Below, piece by piece: positions 17,446 to 26,621 of a stretch of 64,000 nucleotides of DNA (the first letter of the stretch is position 1; each line of letters opens with the position of its first letter). The DNA comes from Rhodospirillaceae bacterium (GTDB lineage Bacteria; Pseudomonadota; Alphaproteobacteria; GCA-2721365), in contig PBKC01000031.1 in assembly GCA_002721365.1 (NCBI GenBank), positions 18,725 to 82,724 of the forward strand, written 5' to 3'. The notes under the pieces were generated by a model, which saw only the letters and a program-made list of their open reading frames with translations, did not search any database and was not told where the DNA came from. The translations under genes were made by a program, and so were the position numbers.

Positions 17446-18653
17446 GTTTAGACGTCACCCCCGAACAGCAGGACCTGATCGACAGGGTTGCCCGGCTGGG
17501 TCGCGAACGGTTCGCACCGCGGGCCGCCGCCTACGACGCTGAAGCGCGCTTCCCGTTCGAGAACTATGACGATCTGCGTGAAGAGGGGCTCCTTGGCCTT
17601 TGCGTTCCCAAGGAACATGGGGGGCTCGGCGCCGACTTCCGCACCTACTGCCTGGTCTCGGCGGAAATGGGCCGCTATTGCGGGGCCACCGCGCTGACCT
17701 TCAACATGCACGCCTGCTCGATGATGTGGTCCGGGAGCATCACCGAGGATCTCGACATTCCGGACGAGGACCGGCGCGTCCATCGCGCCAACGTCATCGA
17801 GCACTGCCGCCGGGTGGTCGAGGACGGCGCAATCTACGCGCAGCCGTTCTCGGAGGGCAATCCCTCGGCAGCCGGCCGGGCGCCATTCGGTACCCTCGCC
17901 CGCAAGGTCGACGGCGGCTGGCTGCTCAACGGCAGGAAGATCTTCGCCTCGCTCTCCGGCGCGGCAAGCTACTACGGCATCCTTTGTACCGAGGACCGCC
18001 CCGACGCCGGCCGCAAGGACACGATCTATCTGGCGGCCTCGGCGGACGCCGACGGCTTCAGCATCACCGGACCCTGGGACCCCCTCGGCATGCGCGGCAC
18101 CGTCTCGCGCACCCTGGTGCTGGAGGACGTCTTCGTTCCCGACCAGGACGCCCTGATGCCGCGCGGCATCTACTACCAGGCGGCGATGCGATGGCCGCAC
18201 ATGTTCTTCACCCTGGCCCCGACCTATATGGGAATCGCCCAGGCGGCCTATGATTTCACCGTGGCCTATCTCAGGGGAGAGATCCCCGGCCTGCCGCCGA
18301 TCAAGCGGCGCATGTTCCCGACCAAGCAGATAGCGGTCGCGGAGATGTTCATCACCCTGGAGCAGACCCGCGCCCTGTTCCTGCGCGTCATCGCCGATGC
18401 CAAGGTCGACCCGACCAAGGACGAAGTAATGCGCATGTTGGCCGGCCAGTACACGATCATGGAGAACGCCAACGCGCTCAGCCAACTGGCGATCCGCACC
18501 TGCGGCGGACAGTCGATGCTGAAATCCTTGCCCTTGGAGCGGCTCTACCGCGACAGCCGCTGCGGCGCGCTGATGCTGCCGCTCACCGCCGAAATCTGCC
18601 TCGACCGCCTGGGCAAGGAAGCGCTCTACGCCCCGGGCGAGAGCGACGACTAG
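17442..18653 (+). CDS. Acyl-CoA dehydrogenase family protein
   Basis: ATGA overlap with upstream gene; FAPRAAAYDAEARFPFENYDDLREEGLLGLCVPKEHGGLGADF, C-terminal RTCGGQSMLKSLPLERLYRDSRCGALM. Confidence 0.92.
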   Translation: MSLDVTPEQQDLIDRVARLGRERFAPRAAAYDAEARFPFENYDDLREEGLLGLCVPKEHGGLGADFRTYCLVSAEMGRYCGATALTFNMHACSMMWSGSITEDLDIPDEDRRVHRANVIEHCRRVVEDGAIYAQPFSEGNPSAAGRAPFGTLARKVDGGWLLNGRKIFASLSGAASYYGILCTEDRPDAGRKDTIYLAASADADGFSITGPWDPLGMRGTVSRTLVLEDVFVPDQDALMPRGIYYQAAMRWPHMFFTLAPTYMGIAQAAYDFTVAYLRGEIPGLPPIKRRMFPTKQIAVAEMFITLEQTRALFLRVIADAKVDPTKDEVMRMLAGQYTIMENANALSQLAIRTCGGQSMLKSLPLERLYRDSRCGALMLPLTAEICLDRLGKEALYAPGESDD

Positions 18654-18712
18654 ATCAAACCGGTGCTCGCCCGTCCTTGCGGCAGCCTGCGGTGAGCTAT
18701 CCCTGAATCGAA

Positions 18713-18740
18713 AACGGCGGCCAGGGGTCCGGCCGCCGTT
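18713..18740 (-). terminator. Intrinsic terminator downstream of the PEP-CTERM gene
   Basis: aacggcggcc / aggggtcc / ggccgccgtt. On the - strand the hairpin is followed by TT before CGATTC. Confidence 0.7.
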
Positions 18741-18760
18741 CGAAGAGACTTGCCTCCGGC

Positions 18761-19471
18761 TCAGAGAGCCTTGGTCCGGCGACGCCTCGCCAAGGCGAAG
18801 GCCAGGACCGCGCTGCCCAGTAACGCCAGCGGGGCCGGCTCGGGGACGTCCAGGGTGGTGATGCTGCCGCCAACCTTGGCGCTGCCGTCACTCAACCCGA
18901 GCACGCTGTCCTTGATCGCCTGGAAACGGAAGGTGATCGGGTTCGGCGTGAACACCGACTCGTATTCCGCCGCGAAGCGCACCGGATCGGCATCGATATA
19001 GAGCGTGAACAACGCGCTCTCGCCCTGCCCCAGGCCGTTCGTCGGGCTACCGCTCTGGCACTTGTTGCCGACATGGATACAGGCATCGAAGGTGCCGCGC
19101 GGCTCGATCTTGTCGTCTTCGGAGAAGGTGAATGCTCCGAGATCGAAATCGACCACCGAGTCGCCCACTCCCGGCAGATTGAATGCGAGACCGGTAAGCT
19201 TCGAACCATCGGAGAACGTGCTCTTGTTCTCGACGCCGATCTCCAGCTTCACCACCGCTTCACCGGCGACGGTATCGTCGGAGAAGGTAAACACGGTCCG
19301 CGCGTCCAGCTTGTCGCTGCTGCAGATCGGAGAAGTCGCCGTGCAGAAGACGCTCTGATCCACGTCCCAGATGATGGCCGCCTGGGAGGGGGACGACGAA
19401 AGTCCAACAAATCCCGCAAGGACCGCCCCGGCGACCGCCACGAACTTCACATTCATTCCAAGAATTCTCAT
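18761..19471 (-). CDS. PEP-CTERM sorting-domain secreted protein
   Basis: Start at MRILGMNVKFVAVAGAVLAGFVGLSSSPSQA (signal peptide); C-terminus DVPEPAPLALLGSAVLAFALARRRRTKAL (PEP motif, TM helix, Arg cluster). Confidence 0.88.
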   Translation of the reverse strand: MRILGMNVKFVAVAGAVLAGFVGLSSSPSQAAIIWDVDQSVFCTATSPICSSDKLDARTVFTFSDDTVAGEAVVKLEIGVENKSTFSDGSKLTGLAFNLPGVGDSVVDFDLGAFTFSEDDKIEPRGTFDACIHVGNKCQSGSPTNGLGQGESALFTLYIDADPVRFAAEYESVFTPNPITFRFQAIKDSVLGLSDGSAKVGGSITTLDVPEPAPLALLGSAVLAFALARRRRTKAL

Positions 19472-19880
19472 CGACTGACCTCTAACCGGCGCTCGTCGCC
19501 GGCGTTCGACACCAGCAACGCAATATCCGGGCCACACCGCACCGGCCTTGCACGGCTGTTATAAACCAAGGCCTTGAAGAAAGCCTTAAGAGGGCTGGAT
19601 GAAATCGGCTGTAAAGAATATCGACGGACAGGCCACAGCGGAGATCGGCGGCAGAAAACACCAAAAATAAGAATGACTCTTAGAATCATATTTATCTCGG
19701 AGATTCGTGAATTGAAACAAGTAAATGGGTCCTCCGAGGGACAAGATCCCGTCGTCAGAGTGGCACGGGGCAAGTCAAACGACTCCTGTAAGGATTTCCG
19801 ACAAGGATTTGACGACCATGCGAACCCGTCTCGTCGCAGAGGCGTTTCCGGCGTGAAACTCCAGCCGAAAGGGCAAGGCC

Positions 19881-20531
19881 ATGGCCGACAATCGTCACCC
19901 GTCCCGAGGCGGGGACACCCGGCAGGGCGTCAATCGGCGCTGGGTTCTCACCTCCGGCGCATCCACCGCGGTTGCGGTTCCACTCGTCGCTATGGCCCGA
20001 ACGGATGACGGACGATCCGCAGCGGCGCCTGGGGCGCTTGGCGCCGCTGCCGCGGGCAAGACGACGACCGCCCGATTGACCGTCAACGGCCGCACGCACG
20101 ATGTGCCGGTCGATCCGCGGACGACACTTCTGGACGCCCTCCGCGAGACCATGGGGCTCACGGGTCCGAAGAAGGGCTGCGACCACGGCCAGTGCGGGGC
20201 CTGCACGGTCCATATCGGCGGCAGGCCGGTCCTCTCCTGTCTCACCCTGGCGCTCGCCGTCCGCGAGCCGGTGACGACCATCGAGGGTCTGGCGGCCGGG
20301 GACGGCTCGCTCCACCCGATGCAGCAGGCCTTCGTCGATCACGACGCGTTCCAGTGCGGCTACTGCACGCCCGGCCAGATCATGTCGGCCGTCGGCTGCG
20401 TCGAAAGCGGCCATGCCGGGGACGACGCCGCGGTCCGCGAATACATGAGCGGCAATCTCTGCCGTTGCGCCGCCTATCCCAACATCGTCGCCGCCATCCG
20501 GCAGGTCGACTTCGAAACCGGAAGGGGCTGA
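19881..20531 (+). CDS. paoA: Aldehyde oxidoreductase 2Fe-2S subunit (PaoA-like), putative Tat signal
   Basis: GCDHGQCGACTVHIGGRPVLSC and FQCGYCTPGQIMSAVGC...SGNLCRCAAYPNI; N-terminal NRRWVLTSGASTAVAVPLVAMA. Confidence 0.9.
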   Translation: MADNRHPSRGGDTRQGVNRRWVLTSGASTAVAVPLVAMARTDDGRSAAAPGALGAAAAGKTTTARLTVNGRTHDVPVDPRTTLLDALRETMGLTGPKKGCDHGQCGACTVHIGGRPVLSCLTLALAVREPVTTIEGLAAGDGSLHPMQQAFVDHDAFQCGYCTPGQIMSAVGCVESGHAGDDAAVREYMSGNLCRCAAYPNIVAAIRQVDFETGRG

Positions 20532-20533
20532 CC

Positions 20534-21526
20534 ATGCGGCCATTCGTCTACGCCCGCGCCGAAGCGCCCGAGGAAGCCTTCGCCGGCACGGAAGGCGGCC
20601 ACCCCGCATTCCTCGCCGGCGGCACGACACTCCTGGACCTGATGAAGCTCGACGTGATGCGGCCCGACCGCGTGGTCGACATCAACGACCTCGCCCAGGA
20701 ATACGGCGCGATCCGTATCGACGACCGCGGCCTCGAACTCGGTGCCCTGGTGCGGATGTCGGAAGCGGCCGAGCACCCCGACATCGTCGCGGGCTATCCG
20801 GTCATCGCCCAGTCATTGCAGCTCGCCGCCAGCACCCAGCTCCGCAACATGGCGACGCTCGGCGGCAACGTGCTGCAGCGGACCCGCTGCGCCTATTTCC
20901 GGGATACGAGCTGGGCGGCCTGCAACAAGCGGGTTCCCGGCAGCGGCTGCGCGGCCATGGACGGCGTCAACCGCAAGCATGCCGTGCTGGGCACGAGCAA
21001 TGCCTGCATCGCCACCTATCCGGGCGATTTCGCCCAGGCGTTGATCGCCCTCGATGCCACCGTCGATGTCGCCGGCCCGGCGGGTCGGCGCGCCCTGCCC
21101 TTCGCTGAGCTTCATCGCGCTCCGGGCGACAGCCCCGAGGTCGAGACGGCGCTCGGCCCCCACGACCTGATCACCGGCTTCCGTGTTCCCGCCCTGCCCT
21201 GGGCGCGCCGGTCGCTCTACCTCAAGGTCCGCGACCGGGAGTCCTACGACTTCGCGCTGGCCTCGGCGGCGGTGGCGGTCGACGTCGAGGACGGCCTCGT
21301 CCGCGAAGCGCGGATCGCGCTGGGCGGCGTGGCGACGAAGCCCTGGCGCGCCCGTCAGGCGGAAGCGGCGCTGAAGGGCCGGACATTGGACGAGAACGCC
21401 GCCGAAACCGCCGCCTCCGCGGCCTTCGCCGACGCCGAGACGCGCGACGGCAATGCCTACAAACCGGAGCTCGGGCGCCGCACGCTGGTGCGCGCCCTCC
21501 TGCAAGCAGCGACGATGAGGGTCTGA
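20534..21526 (+). CDS. paoB: Aldehyde oxidoreductase FAD-binding subunit (PaoB-like)
   Basis: FLAGGTTLLDLMKLDVMRPDRVVDI; extra Cys-rich segment RTRCAYFRDTSWAACNKRVPGSGCAAMDGVNRKHAVLGTSNACIATYPGDFAQAL, typical of the YagS/PaoB 4Fe-4S insertion. Confidence 0.92.
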   Translation: MRPFVYARAEAPEEAFAGTEGGHPAFLAGGTTLLDLMKLDVMRPDRVVDINDLAQEYGAIRIDDRGLELGALVRMSEAAEHPDIVAGYPVIAQSLQLAASTQLRNMATLGGNVLQRTRCAYFRDTSWAACNKRVPGSGCAAMDGVNRKHAVLGTSNACIATYPGDFAQALIALDATVDVAGPAGRRALPFAELHRAPGDSPEVETALGPHDLITGFRVPALPWARRSLYLKVRDRESYDFALASAAVAVDVEDGLVREARIALGGVATKPWRARQAEAALKGRTLDENAAETAASAAFADAETRDGNAYKPELGRRTLVRALLQAATMRV

Positions 21527-21527
21527 C

Positions 21528-23816
21528 ATGGTGATGGCCAAAACCGACGCGACCGCCGGGATCGGTTCCGACGTCGCCCGCATCGACGGCCGGCTGAAGG
21601 TGACGGGGGAGGCCCGCTACGGCTCCGACTTCGCCGTCCCCAACCCCGCCTACGCGGTCTTCAAGACCAGCGCGATCGCCCGCGGCCGCATCGCCGCCAT
21701 CGACGACGGCGCCGCGCGCAGCGTGCCGGGTGTCCTCGACATCCTGACCTACCGCGACGTCGGCGATGAGGTGGGCGAAGCGGGATTCTTCGCCAGCGGC
21801 GGCTATGCCGGGACGACGATCCGCCCGCTCGCCTCCGACCGCATCTGGCATGACGGGCAGATCGTCGCCGTGGTCCTCGCCGACAGCTTCGAGGCGGCGC
21901 GGGAAGCCGCGCATCGCCTCGTCGTCGACTACGCAGCCGAACCGCCGGCGGCAGGCTTCGACGGCCCCGGCGTCGAGGAGGAGGACGCGAAGAAGGACGA
22001 TCCGGCCAAGGGCGACGCCGAACGGGCGCTGCGCGAGGCCGCGGTCATGGTGGAGGCGGACTATGCCACGCCCACCCAGCACCACAACCCGATCGAGCTG
22101 TTCACCACCACCTGCGCCTGGACCGGCGACAGGCTGACGATCTGGGAACCGAGCCAGAACGTCTACGGGATCAGGAATGGGGTGGCGAAGCAGCTCTCCC
22201 TCGATCCCGAGCAGGTCCGGGTCGTCTCGCCCTATGTCGGCGGCGCCTTCGGCTCGCGCGGGTCCTTGACCCAGCGCACGGCTCTGATCGCCCTGGCCGC
22301 AAAGCGTCTCAACCGCCCGGTCAAGCTGATGGCGACCCGTGACCAGGGCTACACCATCGCCACCTATCGCGCCGAGACCCGCCACCGGGTTCGGCTCGGG
22401 GCCGATGCACAAGGCAGGCTCCAGGCGCTCAGCCACGAGGGATGGGAGGTCACGAGCCGCCCCGATTCCTACAAGGTCGCCGGCACCAGCGCGACGACGC
22501 GGGTCTATGCCTGCTCGAACATCGCCTCGGAAGTAACCATCCTTCATGCCGACCGCAACACGCCGGGTTTCATGCGCTCACCGCCCGAGGTTCCGTACGT
22601 GTTCGCGCTCGAAAGCGCCATGGACGAACTGGCCGTGAAGCTCGGCATGGACCCGATCGAGCTTCGGCGGATCAACGATACCGACGTCGAGCCCGTCGGC
22701 GGCAAGCCCTTCACCACCCGTTCGCTGATGAAGTGCTTCGACGCCGGGGCGAAGGCGTTCGGGTGGTCCGAGCGCGATCCCACGCCGGGATCGATGCGCG
22801 ACGGCGACTGGCTGGTCGGCTGGGGCTGCGCGACCACCCTCTACCCGACCCACATCGCCCCGGCGACCGCACGCGTCACCTTGACCCCGGCCGGGAAGGC
22901 CATCGTCAGGACCGCGGCGCACGACATCGGCACCGGCGCCTATACCGCCATCGCCCTGACCGCAGCCGACCGCCTCGGCCTGCCCCTGGACCGGATCGCC
23001 GTCGAGATCGGCGACACCAATTTCCCGCCAGCGCCGGTCGCGGGGGGATCGAACACGACGGCGAGCGTCTGCAACGTGGTCGCCAAGGCTTGCGAGCAGG
23101 TCCGCGGCCAGTTGGCCTCGGCGGTCACGGCGGCCGGCGACGGCCCGTTCGCGGGAAGCGATCCGAACGCCCTGATCCTCGCCGAAGGCGAACTCCGCGG
23201 CCCCGGCAACGCGTCGGAGGCTATCGGTGACGCGATGGCCCGGGCTTCGAGCGGTGCGATCGAGGCCTATGCCGAGAACGTGCCCGACGGGCTGCAGCAG
23301 AAGGCGCTGGGCCAGCTCTACCAGGGCCTCCCAGCCCTGACGGGCGGCGCGCAGATGGAGGATCGCGCGCAGTTCGCATTCGGCGCCGAGTTCATCGAAG
23401 TGCGCGTGAACGCCCGCACGCGGGAGATCCGCTGCCCCCGCGCCCTCGGGGTCTTTGCGGCCGGGCAGATCGTCAGCCGGCGGACAGCCGAAAGCCAGCT
23501 GATAGGCGGGCTGATCTGGGGGATGTCCTCGGCCCTCCACGAGGTGACGGAGATCGACCGCGGGGCAGCCCGCTACTACAACGACGATCTCGCCGAGTAT
23601 CTCATCCCCGTGAACGCGGACATCGGCAAGGTCGAGGTCATGATCCTTCCCGAGGATGACGAGCAGGTGAATGCGCTCGGCATCAAGGGCCTGGGCGAAC
23701 TCGGCAACGTCGGGACCAACGCCGCCATCGCCAATGCCGTTTATCACGCGACGGGCGTCCGCATTCGGAGCCTGCCGATCCGGATCGAGAAGCTTCTCGG
23801 CGACCGCTCGGCCTGA
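21528..23816 (+). CDS. paoC: Aldehyde oxidoreductase molybdopterin-binding subunit (PaoC-like)
   Basis: YVGGAFGSRGSLTQRTALIALAAKRLNRPVKLMATRDQ; GTGAYTAIALTAADRLGLPLDRIAVEIGDTNFPPAPVAGGSNTTASV; GIKGLGELGNVGTNAAIANAVYHATGVRIRSLPI. Confidence 0.93.
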   Translation: MVMAKTDATAGIGSDVARIDGRLKVTGEARYGSDFAVPNPAYAVFKTSAIARGRIAAIDDGAARSVPGVLDILTYRDVGDEVGEAGFFASGGYAGTTIRPLASDRIWHDGQIVAVVLADSFEAAREAAHRLVVDYAAEPPAAGFDGPGVEEEDAKKDDPAKGDAERALREAAVMVEADYATPTQHHNPIELFTTTCAWTGDRLTIWEPSQNVYGIRNGVAKQLSLDPEQVRVVSPYVGGAFGSRGSLTQRTALIALAAKRLNRPVKLMATRDQGYTIATYRAETRHRVRLGADAQGRLQALSHEGWEVTSRPDSYKVAGTSATTRVYACSNIASEVTILHADRNTPGFMRSPPEVPYVFALESAMDELAVKLGMDPIELRRINDTDVEPVGGKPFTTRSLMKCFDAGAKAFGWSERDPTPGSMRDGDWLVGWGCATTLYPTHIAPATARVTLTPAGKAIVRTAAHDIGTGAYTAIALTAADRLGLPLDRIAVEIGDTNFPPAPVAGGSNTTASVCNVVAKACEQVRGQLASAVTAAGDGPFAGSDPNALILAEGELRGPGNASEAIGDAMARASSGAIEAYAENVPDGLQQKALGQLYQGLPALTGGAQMEDRAQFAFGAEFIEVRVNARTREIRCPRALGVFAAGQIVSRRTAESQLIGGLIWGMSSALHEVTEIDRGAARYYNDDLAEYLIPVNADIGKVEVMILPEDDEQVNALGIKGLGELGNVGTNAAIANAVYHATGVRIRSLPIRIEKLLGDRSA

Positions 23817-23906
23817 CCCGTACCGAACCGGAAGCGACAACCCCGCACTGCAGCGGGCGCTGCCCGTACCGAGTCCCCGAAGGGCTTGTCGCCGACGGTA
23901 CGGGTC
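23815..23906 (+). other. Nested inverted-repeat (structured RNA-like) element after paoC
   Basis: gacccgtacc (23815-23824)/ggtacgggtc (23897-23906) encloses gcgacaa (23834-23840)/ttgtcgc (23886-23892), which encloses gcagc (23850-23854)/gctgc (23859-23863). Confidence 0.5.
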
Positions 23907-24044
23907 CTATTTCAGCCAGTACCGGCCTCTGCCGCACTGCAAAAAATCTGTGACGCCCCCTTGACCTTAGTTTGTAATAACTCCAATTTGCGTTCTGTCA
24001 GATAGCAACCCTCCCTAACGCAACGTCAGACGAAAGGTGAACCA

Positions 24045-24569
24045 ATGCGACAAGTCGGCGATCGGGTCCCCGACGTAACCTTCCATACCCGCAAGGACGG
24101 CAACTGGGTCGATGTGACCAGCAAGGACATCTTCGACGGCAAGACGGTCGTCGTGTTCGCCCTCCCGGGCGCCTTCACGCCGACCTGCTCCTCGACCCAT
24201 CTGCCGGGCTACATGGCCCATGCCGACGAGCTTGCGGCCGAAGGCGTCGACGACATTTATTGCCTGTCGGTGAACGACAGCTTCGTGATGAACGCCTGGG
24301 CCAAGGACCAGGGCGTCGACGACGAGGTCAAGGTGATCCCCGACGGCAGCGGCCATTTCACGCGTGAGATGGGCATGCTCGTCGACAAGGACGAGCTCGG
24401 CTTCGGCTACCGTTCGTGGCGCTATTCGATGCTGGTTCGCGACGGCAAGATCGAGAAGATGTTCGTCGAAGACCGGAACGAGCCGGGCGACCCGTTCAAG
24501 GTCAGCGACGCCAAGACGATGCTCGACTACCTGCGCGGCGAGGGCAAGGCCGCGGCGGCGGCCGAGTAA
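24045..24569 (+). CDS. Peroxiredoxin (Prx5-type)
   Basis: [56 protein letters not shown], Prx5 active site PGAFTPTCS. Confidence 0.94.
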   Translation: MRQVGDRVPDVTFHTRKDGNWVDVTSKDIFDGKTVVVFALPGAFTPTCSSTHLPGYMAHADELAAEGVDDIYCLSVNDSFVMNAWAKDQGVDDEVKVIPDGSGHFTREMGMLVDKDELGFGYRSWRYSMLVRDGKIEKMFVEDRNEPGDPFKVSDAKTMLDYLRGEGKAAAAAE

Positions 24570-24582
24570 CGCCCGATACATG

Positions 24583-24611
24583 GTCCGGCGGCACATCCGA
24601 TGCCGCCGGAC
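24583..24611 (+). other. 11-bp perfect hairpin between prx and grx
   Basis: gtccggcggca / catccga / tgccgccggac. Confidence 0.5.
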
Positions 24612-24648
24612 GCTCTACCTTTCAACCGCGTTGCAGGAGACTTCTTCC

Positions 24649-24942
24649 GTGCCGAGCGTCGAAATCTACACGACCCCTTACTGTCCCTTCTGCATTCGCG
24701 CCAAGAAGATCCTCAAGAAGCACGGCCTGGATTTCGTCGAAATCGACGTCCAGGCGCCGGATCGCCGCGAGGCGATGACCGAACGGGCCGGCGGTCGCAC
24801 CTCGGTTCCGCAGATATTCTTCGACGGCACACATGTTGGCGGCTGCGACGACCTGCAGGCATTGGAGCGCGAAGGAAAGCTGGATGGCCAGTCCACCGCC
24901 CAAACCACCGGCGAGACCGGGCAGTCGATCCTTCAACTCTGA
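24649..24942 (+). CDS. grxC: Glutaredoxin 3
   Basis: VPSVEIYTTPYCPFCIRAKKILKKHGLDFVEIDV...GRTSVPQIFFDGTHVGGCDDLQAL. CPFC active site; GTG start. Confidence 0.93.
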   Translation: MPSVEIYTTPYCPFCIRAKKILKKHGLDFVEIDVQAPDRREAMTERAGGRTSVPQIFFDGTHVGGCDDLQALEREGKLDGQSTAQTTGETGQSILQL

Positions 24943-25043
24943 TCGAAGAGGCGATTCGCCGCTTCAGGGCCGAACTTTTCCGCTGAGGGGGCGGACTACC
25001 GGTCGGCGTTGCTGCGCGCACGCGGTGTGGCGATAATCCGCCC

Positions 25044-26558
25044 GTGCCCGGGCATCCATCTTCCTCCCCCAATCCCTTCGACTGGATTTCAGACGGCGCC
25101 GCCGCGCCGGAAGACATCGCTCTGCACACACCCGCAGGCAACTGGAGCTATGGTCGCCTCGCCGGCCGAGCCCAGCGCCTGGCGGCCGGCCTCGCAGGCG
25201 GGCTGGGCATCCGACCCGGCGATCGCGTGGCCTGTCTCGATCACAACACGCCGGACTTCCTGGCCACCCTTTTCGCCTGCGCCCGCCTGGGCGCGGTGAT
25301 GGTGCCATTGAACTGGCGCCTCGCCCTGCCCGAGCACGACTACATCCTGGAGAACGCTGGCGCCTCGGCGCTGATTGCCGGCAGCGCCTTTGCCTCCCAG
25401 GCCGATGCCCTGCGGGGCTTACGTCCGGACCTGCCGGTTCTGTCGCCTGAGATTCTGGCGGAACGGGGAGAGGATGAAGCCATCCCCCCGGCCCATACCG
25501 CCGACGAAGCGACACCCATTCTGATCGTCTATACCTCCGGCACCACCGGACGGCCGAAAGGAGCGATGCTGAGCCACGGCGCGCTGCTGTGGAATGCCCG
25601 CAACAGCCTTGCTCTTCACGACCTCACCGCCGCCGACCACGTCCTGACGACGGCGCCGCTGTTCCATGTCGGCGGTCTCAACATCCAGACCTTGCCGGCT
25701 CTTCATGTCGGGGCGCGGGTGACGCTCCACCCGCGCTTTGATCCCGCCGCGACGCTGCACGCCATCGCGACCGAGCGCCCGACCCAGACAGTCCTGGTCC
25801 CCGTTCAGATGAAGGCCATGATCGATTCCCCGGTCTGGGCCGACACCGACCTGTCCAGCCTCCGCATGGTGGTGACCGGTTCTTCGATGGTGCCCCTGCC
25901 ACTGATCGAGGCGTTCCATGCCCGTGGGGTTCCGGTGGTGCAGGTCTACGGCGCCACCGAGACGGCGCCGATCGCGGTCTGCCTGTCGCATGCGGACGCG
26001 GTTCGCAAGATCGGCTCGACAGGCACGCCCGCCGCCCACTGCGAGGCGCGTATCGTCGACGCCGCCGGCAACCCGCTGGAACCCGGCATGCATGGCGAGA
26101 TCGTCGTCCGCGGCCCCAACGTCATGAGCGGCTATTGGCGGAACGACACAGCGACGACCGAGGCGCTGAAGGACGGCTGGTTCCACACCGGCGATATCGG
26201 CCATGTCGACCATGAGGGCTATTTCTACGTCAACGACCGCAAGAAGGACCTGATCGTTTCCGGCGGGGAAAACGTCTACCCGGCCGAGATCGAGCTGATC
26301 CTCGCCGAATGCCCGTCGGTCGCCGAGGCTGCGGTGGTGGGCCGAGCCCATCCTCACTGGGGCGAGGTCCCGATCGCCGTGGTGGTGCCCAACGGCGGCG
26401 GCGACCTGGACGCGGAGACCGTGCTCGCCCTGTTCGAGGACCGGCTCGCCCGTTACAAGCATCCGGCCGAGGTCGTGTTCATCGACGCCTTGCCGCGAAA
26501 TGCCATGGGGAAAGTGCAGAAGCACGTCCTGCGCGATATGATCGCCGCCCGCAGCTGA
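25044..26558 (+). CDS. AMP-dependent acyl-CoA synthetase
   Basis: ILIVYTSGTTGRPKGAMLSHGAL; VYGATETAPIA; GWFHTGDIGHVDHEGYFYVNDRKKDLIVSGGENVYPAEIE; PRNAMGKVQKHVLR. Confidence 0.95.
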   Translation: MPGHPSSSPNPFDWISDGAAAPEDIALHTPAGNWSYGRLAGRAQRLAAGLAGGLGIRPGDRVACLDHNTPDFLATLFACARLGAVMVPLNWRLALPEHDYILENAGASALIAGSAFASQADALRGLRPDLPVLSPEILAERGEDEAIPPAHTADEATPILIVYTSGTTGRPKGAMLSHGALLWNARNSLALHDLTAADHVLTTAPLFHVGGLNIQTLPALHVGARVTLHPRFDPAATLHAIATERPTQTVLVPVQMKAMIDSPVWADTDLSSLRMVVTGSSMVPLPLIEAFHARGVPVVQVYGATETAPIAVCLSHADAVRKIGSTGTPAAHCEARIVDAAGNPLEPGMHGEIVVRGPNVMSGYWRNDTATTEALKDGWFHTGDIGHVDHEGYFYVNDRKKDLIVSGGENVYPAEIELILAECPSVAEAAVVGRAHPHWGEVPIAVVVPNGGGDLDAETVLALFEDRLARYKHPAEVVFIDALPRNAMGKVQKHVLRDMIAARS

Positions 26559-26621
26559 GGCTGCGAAAACCGAAGTGACGGGCGCGCCGCAGCCGGCGCA
26601 TCCGAGGCAGGGGGAAGATCG

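Noticed and set aside
19574-20008. 144-aa + strand ORF before paoA
   Set aside because: It overlaps the start of paoA in another frame, spans AT-rich non-coding DNA, and has no coherent domain pattern.
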